A stretch of 64,000 bases of DNA from Clostridia bacterium (lineage in GTDB: Bacteria; Bacillota; Clostridia; Oscillospirales; CAG-272). A program made the translations under genes and the position numbers. The stretch covers positions 104,952-168,951 of the forward strand of contig JAFVUF010000012.1 of assembly GCA_017502875.1 (NCBI GenBank), in the 5' to 3' direction. Positions 1-7,935 of this stretch are shown here, in pieces. The first letter of the stretch is position 1; every line of letters begins with the position of its first letter. A model generated the notes under the pieces. The model was not told where the DNA came from and did not search any database. It saw nothing but the letters and a program-made list of their open reading frames with translations.

Positions 1-1
1 G

Positions 2-508
2 TTTATGCTTTTGTGCGCAATGAATCCCTGTAAATGCGGCTACCGAGGACACCCCACCCACCCTTGCGCCTGCAAGCTTGATGACGTAAGGCGTTACCTT
101 TCGAGAATTAGCGGACCGCTTCTTGACCGAATAGACATTCAGGTTGAAATGCCGTCGCTCACCAAGGACGAGATATCGGAAATGTCCGCGGGCGAATCCT
201 CGGAGACAATTCGCAAGAGAGTCAACGAGGCGAGAGCCTTCTCCGCCAAGCGCTTTAAGGACGGCTCCGGTGTTTACAGCAACGCCAAAATGACCGCAAG
301 ACAGATACGCGATTACTGTGTGCTTGATAGCGAGGCGCGTCAGCTGATGTCGGACGCCTACGAGAATATCGGTCTATCCGCCAGAGGCTATGACAGAGTG
401 TTGAAGGTCGCCAGAACAATAGCGGATCTTGACCGGAGCGAAACCATTCGAATGGAGCACGTAGCTGAGGCAATCCAGCTCCGTTCACTTGACAGAAGCT
501 ATTTCTGA
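2..508 (+). CDS. YifB/ComM-like Mg-chelatase-family AAA+ ATPase, C-terminal part (5' truncated by window)
   Basis: The reading frame is open from the left edge and ends at TGA 506-508, so only the last 168 codons are visible and the start lies outside. The visible part holds the cysteine-rich turn MNPCKCGYRGHPTHPC followed by a stretch like ISGPLLDRIDIQVEMP, which is diagnostic of the C-terminal half of YifB/ComM proteins (Mg-chelatase subunit I fold). The rest is the helical Mg-chelatase C-terminal domain ending in ...AEAIQLRSLDRSYF. The family is AAA+ helicase-like; ComM promotes branch migration in natural transformation in some bacteria. Whether that role applies here is inference. No neighbour upstream can be seen. 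Confidence 0.9.
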   Translation, partial: FMLLCAMNPCKCGYRGHPTHPCACKLDDVRRYLSRISGPLLDRIDIQVEMPSLTKDEISEMSAGESSETIRKRVNEARAFSAKRFKDGSGVYSNAKMTARQIRDYCVLDSEARQLMSDAYENIGLSARGYDRVLKVARTIADLDRSETIRMEHVAEAIQLRSLDRSYF

Positions 509-927
509 ACCACCGAGCAGCGCCGTCAGGGCGTTGCGATTTATCGGTTGTAAATAAGCATTTTTTTCATCTGATTAATAATATTCAGCATTGTCATTCA
601 GCGCATTTTTAAAAATAAAATATTGATTTTTTAGTGCCTAAAAATGCCAAAAGGACAAAAATTGCTCATGGCTTCGTACATAAAAAATTTACCTATGTTT
701 TTTATGAGTTTTCCACACCCCCTGTGGAAAACTACGCCAAAAACCACTTCTTTGAGTAAACATGCACCCGTCTTCTTATTGATAAAGGTCGAAAATATGG
801 AAAACTCTGTGAAAAAATATGGAAAATTTAATTATCCAAAATTTTACAATAGATAAAAATTTTCAGGACGTCTGCAAAAAAATCAACATGATATCTAACC
901 TTAAAAATCGCAGAAAGGAATACTGAT
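509..927. other. AT-rich noncoding gap
   Basis: This 419 bp gap between the YifB-like gene and the next gene is very AT-rich. A 70-codon open frame at 644-856 has a low-complexity, basic product and no ribosome binding site, so I do not call it. The only ordered element is the palindrome at 707-733. No clear -35/-10 pair with good spacing was found for the downstream gene. Confidence 0.6.
707..733. repeat. perfect 11-bp inverted repeat with DnaA-box-like arms
   Basis: The arms AGTTTTCCACA (707-717) and TGTGGAAAACT (723-733) are perfect inverted complements around CCCCC. Each arm contains TTTTCCACA, one mismatch from the DnaA box TTATCCACA. It has no following T-run, so it is a poor terminator. 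It could be a DnaA-binding pair or an operator; the sequence alone does not decide. Confidence 0.55.
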
Positions 928-1434
928 TTGAATTTTATACAAAATGAAACCTGCTGCTTCACAGGACACCGTATAATAGATTCGAAAGCATTGCCAACGG
1001 TACGCCGAGCGCTGCGATTTGAGGTCAGGCGACTTTACGTAAACGGAGTAAGAAATTATATAACGGGCGGAGCGCTCGGCTTTGACACATTAGCTGCCGA
1101 GGCGATAATCGAGCTTAAGCTTGAACACCCCGATGTAAGACTGATAATCGCCCTGCCCTGCGTTGACCACGACACAAAATGGACGGACTCCCAACGCAGA
1201 CGTTCTTCTGTGATAAAGCACCACGCCGATTACGTGGTAATACTAAGCGGGAGCTACTATGACGGCTGTATGCAGGCGAGAAATCGCTATATGGTCGATA
1301 ACAGCTCACAGTGTATAAGCTACTGCGGCAAAAACCACGGCGGCACGTACTATACTGTAAATTACGCAAAATCGAAGGGACTTTACGTCGAGGAGCTTTA
1401 CGGACTGAAATTTCCCGATGAAAAGCCTATATAA
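928..1434 (+). CDS. SLOG-fold protein, DUF1273/YpsA-like
   Basis: A 168-residue protein with two SLOG-superfamily hallmarks: an N-terminal CCFTGHR and TGGALGFDTLAAE near residue 47. The SLOG family has a Rossmann-like nucleotide-binding fold and includes YpsA, DprA and LOG proteins; the ligand of this subgroup is not established. The start is TTG at 928, preceded by AGAAAGGAA at suitable distance, and no ATG fits the conserved N-terminus. It lies 25 bp before the next gene on the same strand, so they may be co-transcribed. No catalytic role is claimed. Confidence 0.75.
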   Translation: MNFIQNETCCFTGHRIIDSKALPTVRRALRFEVRRLYVNGVRNYITGGALGFDTLAAEAIIELKLEHPDVRLIIALPCVDHDTKWTDSQRRRSSVIKHHADYVVILSGSYYDGCMQARNRYMVDNSSQCISYCGKNHGGTYYTVNYAKSKGLYVEELYGLKFPDEKPI

Positions 1435-1459
1435 TATAATGTAGAAAGGTAAGGCAAAA

Positions 1460-3067
1460 ATGTCACTCGTAAAGGACAGTACGTTTTTCAAAAACCTGTT
1501 TTTCGGTCAAAAAAACCGCGCGCCAATGCAAAAATACCTTTGCGAAATGTCGGAAAACGGCTACCATCTGGTAAAGATAGGTAAGTTTAAGTGCGTCTTC
1601 TCAGAGGAGCCGATTAAGCGCTATATCTATTCGCTTTGCGCCGAGGGCGACGAGAGCTTGTATGCGCTCGGAAGCGAATGGGAGCTGCTCCTGACCTTCA
1701 AGGGCGTACTCTTTTATAAAAAAGAGGTTCCAAGCGATGCCGTGGTTATACCGAGAGTATTTAACAAAAAACGTTCAAGTCTTGAACTAAAATGGCTTAA
1801 CGCCAGACTCGCGGAGGGTTTGGTTCTTATCGGAAGGCTTGGAAACGAATACATTTTTAAGCGCTCAACCGAATATGTAGACCACGAATACTATATAAAG
1901 CGCGTTTCAAAAAAGAAAAAGCCCTCTAAAAAGGCTAAGAATAAAAAACACACGGACCAAGACACATTTTCCGAAGTCAAAACAATGCGCTTCGTTACCG
2001 TCTCCCCTAACGGCGACACCTACTATTTCTTAAAGGACGCAAAAATAAAAAACTCAGTAATCGAGAACCGCGGTAAGCGCCTATCCGACCAGCTTCTCGC
2101 CCTGTTTATATCGACAGGCTCGGCGCTCGCCTTCTGCGCGTCCGTCCTGCTTGCGCTTTTCGGAATATTGAGCGCAAAAACCAACGGCACGAGCTTTATC
2201 CCCTGGCTTGTCGGAGGAGGAGCCGCGGCGCTTGTGTTCGCCTCTCTGTTCGTAAGCTTTTTCCTGCGATTCCAAAAGATAGCGGAGGCGAGAAAAATAA
2301 GGGCAGAGGAAAAGAGAGCAAGACTTGAAGCCGAGGCAGCCGCCGCGCAAGCCGACACCACGCAAGCTCAATCCCCCGTAAGCGAAACCACAAACAACAA
2401 TAATAATATCGTAATGAACACCGTCGTGCTTAATAGCTACGGCGAAAAAAGCAGCAGCTCCGGCGCAAATAACGTGTTAGACCCAAATCTCCAAAACGCC
2501 ATGGGACAGGTCTTTGACGGAAGCGCATCACAGCCGCTTGATCCAAGAGTAAACCCAATGCTTGCCACAGCCAGAACCCCGGAGGAGCTCGCAAAAGCCG
2601 TAATGCAAGCGGCAAGCGCTCAAAACGTCCCTCGGTACGAGGATAAGACCGCCGCAAATGACAGCGATATCTGGCAGGGCGCCGATATTTTCGGTCAGCA
2701 AAAGCAGCCCTCAATGCCGTTTAACGCGACAGTCTATGATGACAAAGAATTACAGGCTGAGGAGCCCTACTTCGAGGAAAATCAAGATGGATACGAAACC
2801 GAGGAGTCCGAGGACGAATACGGGGAATACCGCGAGGGCTTTCCTCTTATGCGGTTCATCGGTTATGCTGTACTCGCGTTTATCAGTATAGTGATACTTT
2901 CGCTTAGCGTTAGATTCTGTATCTCCTGGTTCTTATCCTCAGACAAGGGGAACTTCCTGACACTTGCGCTTTCATTGCTTGGAATAGGCTTTTCACCCTA
3001 TCTTTGCTACTTAGGTATCACGAGCTGCCGCGATATTCTTTACTATAACTCCGACGAGCTTGAATAA
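1460..3067 (+). CDS. DUF2812-like multi-pass membrane protein of unknown function
   Basis: A 535-residue protein. The first 150 residues contain a segment resembling DUF2812 (EMSENGYHLVKIGKFKCVF), a domain often found with PadR-type regulators, although none is seen here. A lysine-rich linker follows, then two hydrophobic segments near residues 210-270, a long Ala/Gln/Asn-rich and acidic linker (about 280-455) with no obvious fold, and two more hydrophobic segments near 460-525. The start ATG at 1460 has AGAAAGG upstream. The gene converges on the ribosomal operon and shares its terminator. Function is unknown; the domain call is a motif-level impression. Confidence 0.6.
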   Translation: MSLVKDSTFFKNLFFGQKNRAPMQKYLCEMSENGYHLVKIGKFKCVFSEEPIKRYIYSLCAEGDESLYALGSEWELLLTFKGVLFYKKEVPSDAVVIPRVFNKKRSSLELKWLNARLAEGLVLIGRLGNEYIFKRSTEYVDHEYYIKRVSKKKKPSKKAKNKKHTDQDTFSEVKTMRFVTVSPNGDTYYFLKDAKIKNSVIENRGKRLSDQLLALFISTGSALAFCASVLLALFGILSAKTNGTSFIPWLVGGGAAALVFASLFVSFFLRFQKIAEARKIRAEEKRARLEAEAAAAQADTTQAQSPVSETTNNNNNIVMNTVVLNSYGEKSSSSGANNVLDPNLQNAMGQVFDGSASQPLDPRVNPMLATARTPEELAKAVMQAASAQNVPRYEDKTAANDSDIWQGADIFGQQKQPSMPFNATVYDDKELQAEEPYFEENQDGYETEESEDEYGEYREGFPLMRFIGYAVLAFISIVILSLSVRFCISWFLSSDKGNFLTLALSLLGIGFSPYLCYLGITSCRDILYYNSDELE

Positions 3068-3092
3068 CAGCGAGCAAAAGCATCAGTAACAT

Positions 3093-3143
3093 AAAAAAAG
3101 AGCAGACATACAAGAATTTTCTTCTTGCGTGTTTGCTCTTTTT
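3093..3143. terminator. bidirectional intrinsic terminator
   Basis: A long hairpin (AAAGAGCAGACATACAAGAA pairing imperfectly with TTCTTGCGTGTTTGCTCTTT) is flanked by A-rich and T-rich tracts on either side. It sits between two convergent genes and would end both the DUF2812-like gene on the plus strand and the ribosomal operon on the minus strand. Confidence 0.85.
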
Positions 3144-3164
3144 GTTTATAATAAAGTTCTGAGC

Positions 3165-3563
3165 TTATTCAGCCTTAGCGTCCTCGGTTTTCTTGTCCTC
3201 GGAAGCGGTAGTTATCTCGACCTGCGGCGCAGTGAGCATAATAAGAGCCATCTCAGCTCCATCTCCTCTGCGGGGTCCGAGCTTGTAAACTGCCGTATAT
3301 CCGCCGTTTACGTCCGCGTACTTAGGCGCGACAACGTCAAACAGCTTCTTAGCTGTATCCTCGGGAAGCTGGGTAAGAGCCTTGCGGAAATTAGCAAGTC
3401 CGCCCTTTTTACCAAGGGTTATGAGCTTTTCGGTTACTGAACTGACCTCTTTAGCTCTGGTAAGAGTGGTCTCTATCTTGCCGTTCTCGATAAGATAAGC
3501 CGCCATTCCGTTGAGCATGCTCATTCTGTGAGCAGTAGGTCTGCCAAGTTTTCTGGTTCCCAT
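3165..3563 (-). CDS. rplQ: 50S ribosomal protein L17
   Basis: Large-subunit protein L17, 132 residues, beginning MGTRKLGRPTAHRMSMLNG, which is characteristic of the family. It lines the peptide-exit-tunnel region in bacterial ribosomes. The body ends around residue 113; the last 15-20 residues form an acidic, lysine-rich tail (TTASEDKKTEDAKAE) longer than in many Firmicutes and probably disordered. It is the last gene of the S10-spc-alpha operon, 72 bp after rpoA, and is followed by the bidirectional terminator. The start has a GGAGG-type site (reverse complement of cctcc at 3571-3575). Confidence 0.95.
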   Translation of the reverse strand: MGTRKLGRPTAHRMSMLNGMAAYLIENGKIETTLTRAKEVSSVTEKLITLGKKGGLANFRKALTQLPEDTAKKLFDVVAPKYADVNGGYTAVYKLGPRRGDGAEMALIMLTAPQVEITTASEDKKTEDAKAE

Positions 3564-3635
3564 CGTAACGAACCTCCTTCTGTTATATTCAAGTTATCCT
3601 TATATTTTAGATATTGCCCGATTTAATTCAGAGTC

Positions 3636-4586
3636 TTATTCCTCGTCAGCCTTGAGGCTGAGTCCGAGGGATTCGAGCTTCTGGATAACCTCCTCAAGCG
3701 ACTTCTTACCAAGGTTTCTGACCTTGATCATATCGTCCTGAGTCTTGTTAACCAGATCTTCAACAGTATCAATGCTTGCGCGCTTGAGGCAGTTGAAGCT
3801 TCTGACGGACAGGTCAAGTTCCTCAATGGTCATCTCAAGAACCTTTTCCTTAATGGTCTCTTCTCTTTCGACCATTATCTCAGCATTGATCGCCTCATCT
3901 GAAAGATCGACGAACAATTTGAGATGCTCGTTGAGTATCTTGGCTGCGAGAGATATCGCCTCTTTTGCCGATATAACTCCATTAGTAGTGATTTCCATTG
4001 TCAGCTTGTCGTAGTCAACCATGTTGCCTACTCTGGTGTTCTCAACGGTATAGGTTGCCTTATAAACGGGAGTAAAGATCGAATCCGTATAAATAAGACC
4101 GATCTGAGCAGGGTAGTTCTGCTTATTCTTTTCCTGAGAAACGTATCCTCTTCCATGACCGAAGGTGAGCTCCATAAAGAGGTGAGCTCCCTCGCCAACG
4201 GTGGCGATTACATGCTCGGGGTTAAGTATTTCAATGTCAGAATCCTGCTTGATATCTCCGGCTGTCGCAACATAAGGTCCGGTAATGTCAAGCACAACGG
4301 TTTTAAGTCCGTCGCAGTTGAGCTTTGCCGTTATACCCTTTACGTTAAGAACTATCTCAGTAACGTCCTCCTTAACACCGGGAACGGTGGAAATCTCATG
4401 GAGAACACCGTCGATTTTAATGCTTACTACCGCAACACCCGAAAGGGAGCTGAGGAGTACACGGCGGAGCGAGTTACCGAGTGTCGTTCCGTAGCCTCTT
4501 TCGAGAGGCTCGATAACGAATTTAGCTGTGCTGCCGTCATCGCTTATCGAGACGGCTTCTATATTCGGCTTTTCAATTTCTATCAT
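3636..4586 (-). CDS. rpoA: RNA polymerase alpha subunit
   Basis: A 316-residue alpha subunit. Residues 1-230 form the dimerising N-terminal domain ([20 protein letters not shown] near residue 25 is the signature). After a linker, the C-terminal domain (about 245-310) carries the helix-hairpin-helix motif with RSFNCLKRA and [12 protein letters not shown] that contacts UP-element DNA and activators. Length matches the family. It lies between rpsD and rplQ, the standard order of the alpha operon in Firmicutes. Expression is presumably tied to ribosomal protein output through the long operon. Confidence 0.97.
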   Translation of the reverse strand: MIEIEKPNIEAVSISDDGSTAKFVIEPLERGYGTTLGNSLRRVLLSSLSGVAVVSIKIDGVLHEISTVPGVKEDVTEIVLNVKGITAKLNCDGLKTVVLDITGPYVATAGDIKQDSDIEILNPEHVIATVGEGAHLFMELTFGHGRGYVSQEKNKQNYPAQIGLIYTDSIFTPVYKATYTVENTRVGNMVDYDKLTMEITTNGVISAKEAISLAAKILNEHLKLFVDLSDEAINAEIMVEREETIKEKVLEMTIEELDLSVRSFNCLKRASIDTVEDLVNKTQDDMIKVRNLGKKSLEEVIQKLESLGLSLKADEE

Positions 4587-4672
4587 TTAACTTACCCTCC
4601 TGTATTAGTTTGTTAAACCGTAATGCGCGTACTGCATAATTAAATATTTTACGCAGAAGCCTGGGGTGAGTA

Positions 4673-5299
4673 TTACTTGGAGTAAAGTTCGACTATGAGC
4701 TGCTCCTCGAACGGGAAGTCAATATCTTCTCTTACGGGAAGTGTATCAATAGTAGCCTTCACTGCATCCTTGTCAACAAGAAGCCACTTGGGAGCGATTC
4801 TGCTGTCAAGTCCCTCTACAAGCTCCTTGATCTTAGCGGAAGAACGGCTCTCCTCGCGAACAGTTATAACATCGCCCTTCTTGAGAAGCATAGACGGAAT
4901 AGTCGCCTTCTTGCCGTTAACTCTGAAATGTCCGTGGAGAACGAGCTGACGAGCTTCCTTACGGCTCTCCGCCATACCCATTCTGTAAACTACGTTATCA
5001 AATCTTCTTTCGAGAAGGATAAGGAGGTTCTCACCGGTTACGCCTTCAACTCTGTCAGCCTCTTTGAAGTAAGACTTGAACTGACCTTCCTGAAGTCCGT
5101 AGTATCTCTTTGCCTTCTGCTTCTCGCGAAGCTGCTTGCCGTACTCCTTAACCTTTACGTTAGCCGCGCCGTGCTGACCGGGGGCGGTGGGACGCTTTTC
5201 AAGGGAGCACTTTCCGTTTAAGCAACGGTCGCCTTTAAGGAAGAGCTTAGTCTTCTCTCTGCGACAAAGCTTACATGACGGTCCTGTATATCTTGCCAT
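4673..5299 (-). CDS. rpsD: 30S ribosomal protein S4 (zinc-type)
   Basis: A 208-residue S4. The N-terminus has Cys9, Cys12, Cys26 and Cys31, the zinc-finger (C+) arrangement lost in many other bacteria. The S4 RNA-binding domain spans about residues 98-160 (LERRFDNVVYRMGMAESRKE). S4 nucleates 30S assembly on 16S rRNA; in several bacteria it is also a translational repressor of its own operon. Here rpsD sits inside the alpha operon (rpsM-rpsK-rpsD-rpoA-rplQ); in B. subtilis it is a separate unit. The gap to rpoA is 86 bp, the longest in this part, and could hold a regulatory structure. Confidence 0.96.
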   Translation of the reverse strand: MARYTGPSCKLCRREKTKLFLKGDRCLNGKCSLEKRPTAPGQHGAANVKVKEYGKQLREKQKAKRYYGLQEGQFKSYFKEADRVEGVTGENLLILLERRFDNVVYRMGMAESRKEARQLVLHGHFRVNGKKATIPSMLLKKGDVITVREESRSSAKIKELVEGLDSRIAPKWLLVDKDAVKATIDTLPVREDIDFPFEEQLIVELYSK

Positions 5300-5317
5300 C
5301 TTTCATTTACCTCCTGA

Positions 5318-5725
5318 TTAAACTCTTCTGCGCTTGGGAGGACGGCATCCGTTGTGAGGGATGGGGGTTACGTCCTTGATCATAGTGATCTCAAGTCCGA
5401 CTGCCGCAAGAGCTCTTATAGCGCTTTCTCTACCTGCGCCGGGGCCCTTAACATATACCTCAACGGTCTTCATACCGTGATCCACAGCGATCTTAGCCGC
5501 CGTTTCAGCCGCGCTCTGCGCTGCGAACGGGGTGGATTTTCTCGAACCCTTGAATCCGAGCTCACCGGCAGATGCCCAAGATACGACATTGCCCTGTACG
5601 TCGGATATGGTTACGATGGTGTTATTGAAAGTAGCGCGGATATGAGCTGCGCCCTTTTCAATATTCTTGCGCTCACGGCGCTTCTTGACAACCTTTTTTC
5701 CGGCTGCTACGCTTGCTTTTGCCAT
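5318..5725 (-). CDS. rpsK: 30S ribosomal protein S11
   Basis: S11, 135 residues, a platform protein of the small subunit near the mRNA exit. The N-terminal 20 residues are basic ([16 protein letters not shown]); the core contains [18 protein letters not shown] and the C-terminus ends [15 protein letters not shown], both typical. It lies 15 bp after rpsM and 18 bp before rpsD in the usual order. A GATAGGATC-type ribosome binding site precedes the ATG. No anomaly is seen. Confidence 0.97.
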   Translation of the reverse strand: MAKASVAAGKKVVKKRRERKNIEKGAAHIRATFNNTIVTISDVQGNVVSWASAGELGFKGSRKSTPFAAQSAAETAAKIAVDHGMKTVEVYVKGPGAGRESAIRALAAVGLEITMIKDVTPIPHNGCRPPKRRRV

Positions 5726-5740
5726 GATCCTATCGCTCCT

Positions 5741-6109
5741 TTACTTCTTCTTGTTTGCAATAGTCTTTGCGGGACCCTTGCGTGTTCTTGCGTTGGTCTT
5801 GGTTCTCTGTCCTCTTACGGGGAGACCCTTTCTGTGTCTGATTCCGCGATAACAGTTGATTTCTACCATGCGCTTGATGTCCATAGCGACGTCGCGCTTA
5901 AGGTCTCCCTCGACCTTGTAGTTCTCCTGTATCTCGTCACGAAGTCTGGCGACCTCGTCGTCTGTAAGATCCTTTGCTCTGGTATCGGGGTTGATACCGG
6001 TCTTTGCAAGGATATCATTTGCGCTCTTTCTGCCTATTCCGTAGATATAGGTAAGAGCAATTTCGATCCGCTTTGAATTCGGAAGATCTACACCTGCTAA
6101 ACGAGCCAT
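5741..6109 (-). CDS. rpsM: 30S ribosomal protein S13
   Basis: S13, 122 residues, starting [21 protein letters not shown], with the helix-hairpin-helix-like N-terminal region and the basic tail [14 protein letters not shown] that reaches toward tRNA in the P site. S13 also forms intersubunit bridges with the large subunit. It follows rpmJ by 18 bp and precedes rpsK, the invariant order after infA-rpmJ in Firmicutes. Length and sequence are standard. Confidence 0.97.
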   Translation of the reverse strand: MARLAGVDLPNSKRIEIALTYIYGIGRKSANDILAKTGINPDTRAKDLTDDEVARLRDEIQENYKVEGDLKRDVAMDIKRMVEINCYRGIRHRKGLPVRGQRTKTNARTRKGPAKTIANKKK

Positions 6110-6127
6110 CTGTTTACACTCCTTCTT

Positions 6128-6241
6128 TTAGCCTTGTCTTTGTTTGTGCTTCGGATTTTCGCAAATTACCATTACGATACCTTTGCGCTTGATTATCTTG
6201 CACTTATCACAAATTTTCTTCACGGATGGTTTAACTTTCAT
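6128..6241 (-). CDS. rpmJ: 50S ribosomal protein L36
   Basis: I read this 37-residue gene directly from the minus strand: it starts [17 protein letters not shown] and ends NPKHKQRQG. Cys11, Cys14, Cys27 and His32 form the CCCH zinc site of the zinc-binding (C+) L36 type. L36 stabilises 23S rRNA near the GTPase-associated region. Its place between infA and rpsM is the standard one. An AAAGGAAT site lies just upstream of the ATG. Confidence 0.96.
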   Translation of the reverse strand: MKVKPSVKKICDKCKIIKRKGIVMVICENPKHKQRQG

Positions 6242-6262
6242 TTTATTACTACCATTCCTTTC

Positions 6263-6481
6263 TTATTTTGAACGCCATGTAATTCTACCCTTAGTAAGGT
6301 CGTAAATCGAAACCTCGACCGTAACCTTATCTCCGGGAAGAATCCATATATAATTCATTCTGAGTTTACCCGATAAGTGAGCAGTAATTATATGCCCATT
6401 GGGTAGCTTTACCTTAAAGGCGGCGTTAGGCAGAGCCTCAAGCACCGTACCTTCAAACTCCATTACATCGTCCTTAGCCAG
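6263..6481 (-). CDS. infA: translation initiation factor IF-1, probable CTG start
   Basis: IF-1 is a single S1/OB-fold domain that blocks the A site during initiation. The conserved family N-terminus is M-A-K-x-D-x-I-E; here that frame reads (start)[17 protein letters not shown], but the codon in the start position is CTG at 6481-6479, with ATT just before it and a stop a few codons further upstream. A strong GGAGG lies 7 nt before the CTG. An in-frame ATG exists at 6463-6461, with AAGGA 7 nt upstream, and would give a 66-residue protein lacking AKDDV. I prefer the CTG (or ATT) start because it restores the conserved N-terminus. A rare initiation codon on an initiation-factor gene would invite autoregulation, as known for AUU in infC. 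Confidence 0.85.
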   Translation of the reverse strand: MAKDDVMEFEGTVLEALPNAAFKVKLPNGHIITAHLSGKLRMNYIWILPGDKVTVEVSIYDLTKGRITWRSK

Positions 6482-6508
6482 AATTATCCCTCCAAACCTT
6501 TATGATTT

Positions 6509-7267
6509 TCAAACTGTTTCAATATCCGTCAACAGCAGCGGTCCGTTTTCGGTTATCGCCACCGTGTTTTCGTAGTGCGCTGAAAGCTTTCCGTCAGCCG
6601 TAACTACCGTCCACTTATCCGCAAGCACCTTAACGCTAAACGTTCCGACGTTTATCATCGGCTCGATTGCGAGCACCATTCCGGGATAAAGCCTTGCTCC
6701 CCTTCCGGCGTTGCCGTAGTTGGGAACCGAGGGCTCCTCATGAAGCTCGTGTCCTATTCCGTGTCCGACGTACTGTCTGACCGGAGAAAAGCCGTTTTTA
6801 CTTGCGTGCGCCTCGACGGCGGCTCCGATATCGCCTATTCGGTTGTCAGCTACCGCCTGCGCCGCGCCCTTATAGAAGCACTCCTTTGTAACCTCCATAA
6901 GCCTTGCCGCCTCGTCGCTTACCTTACCTACCGCGAAGGTCCTTGCCGCGTCTCCGTGAAAGCCTTTGTAATAAGCGCCTACGTCGATTTTCACAATATC
7001 GCCCTCTTTAAGAATTATCTTATCCGAGGGAATACCGTGTATAACCTGCTCGTTCACGCTTATACAAGCGCTTGCCGGGAATCCGCCGTAACCGAGGAAG
7101 GATGGCTTTGCGCCTCGCTTCTCGATATGGCTGCGAACTATTTTGTCAAGCGTAAGGGTGCTTATACCCTCCTTGACTGCCTCGCCCGCGAGATAAAGCG
7201 CCTCGCCGGTTATTCTTCCGGCAAGCTTCATTATCTCAAGCTGTTCCTTATTTTTCAGTTTTATCAT
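6509..7267 (-). CDS. map: methionine aminopeptidase, type I
   Basis: A 252-residue enzyme that removes the initiator methionine from nascent proteins. The pita-bread fold metal site is visible: Asp residues in VKIDVGAYYKGFHGDAARTF, the His of GHGIGHELHEEP, Glu of AIEPMI and Glu of HYENTVAI. Another conserved His lies in NEQVIHGIP. It begins one base after adk ends, so translation is probably coupled. The small KOW-domain gene found between map and infA in some Firmicutes is absent here. Confidence 0.96.
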   Translation of the reverse strand: MIKLKNKEQLEIMKLAGRITGEALYLAGEAVKEGISTLTLDKIVRSHIEKRGAKPSFLGYGGFPASACISVNEQVIHGIPSDKIILKEGDIVKIDVGAYYKGFHGDAARTFAVGKVSDEAARLMEVTKECFYKGAAQAVADNRIGDIGAAVEAHASKNGFSPVRQYVGHGIGHELHEEPSVPNYGNAGRGARLYPGMVLAIEPMINVGTFSVKVLADKWTVVTADGKLSAHYENTVAITENGPLLLTDIETV

Positions 7268-7268
7268 A

Positions 7269-7907
7269 TCAGTTGCCTTTTACCGCTTTGAGAGTCAGCG
7301 CGGTGGTGTCCGCGACCTCCTCCTGACCAATTACGGTTCTGAGCTTGCCTCTTTTCTCGTAGAACACTTCAAGAGGCTGTGTCTGCTCGTGATAAACCTC
7401 AAGGCGATGTCTTACGACATCCTCCTTGTCGTCATCACGCACGGCGACCTTGCTTCCGCACTCCGCGCAGAGCAGGGTTCCGTTATCGTTTCTCGGCGGA
7501 TTGTACTGAACGTGGTAGGTAGCGCCGCACTTGGGGCAGAAGCGTCTGCCAGCCGAGCGCTTTACTATAACCTCGTCCGGTACGTAGATATTTATAACGG
7601 TGTCTACGTCCTCGCCCATTTTCTCAAGCGCCTCCGCCTGAGCTACGGTACGGGGAAAGCCGTCAAGAATATATCCGCTTTGAACTGTTTTAAGCTTTTC
7701 TCTGACTATTCCGACAACGACGTCATCGGAAAGGAGCTGTCCCTTCGCGATGATATCCTTTGCCATAAGTCCCACGGGAGTACCGTTTGCGATAGCTTCC
7801 CGTATCAAATTACCCGTTGAAATGGTGGGGATACCGAGCTCACGGCTTACCGCCGCAGCCTGAGTTCCCTTACCCGCGCCCGGGGCGCCTAAAAAGATAA
7901 TCTTCAT
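7269..7907 (-). CDS. adk: adenylate kinase, zinc-lid type
   Basis: A 212-residue enzyme converting ATP and AMP to two ADP. The P-loop is GAPGAGKGTQ at residue 7, the NMP-binding region follows (ISTGNLIREAI), and DGFPRTVAQAEAL lies near residue 81. The LID domain has CPKC...CAEC, a four-cysteine zinc site common in Gram-positive adenylate kinases. It sits between secY and map, the conserved spc-operon tail, and is 28 bp downstream of secY. Confidence 0.97.
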   Translation of the reverse strand: MKIIFLGAPGAGKGTQAAAVSRELGIPTISTGNLIREAIANGTPVGLMAKDIIAKGQLLSDDVVVGIVREKLKTVQSGYILDGFPRTVAQAEALEKMGEDVDTVINIYVPDEVIVKRSAGRRFCPKCGATYHVQYNPPRNDNGTLLCAECGSKVAVRDDDKEDVVRHRLEVYHEQTQPLEVFYEKRGKLRTVIGQEEVADTTALTLKAVKGN

Positions 7908-7935
7908 TAGAGTTACCTCTTATTTACCCGCGCTA

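Noticed and set aside
644..856. 70-codon open frame in the 5' gap
   Set aside because: No ribosome binding site, AT-rich random-like product, and it contains the palindrome at 707-733.
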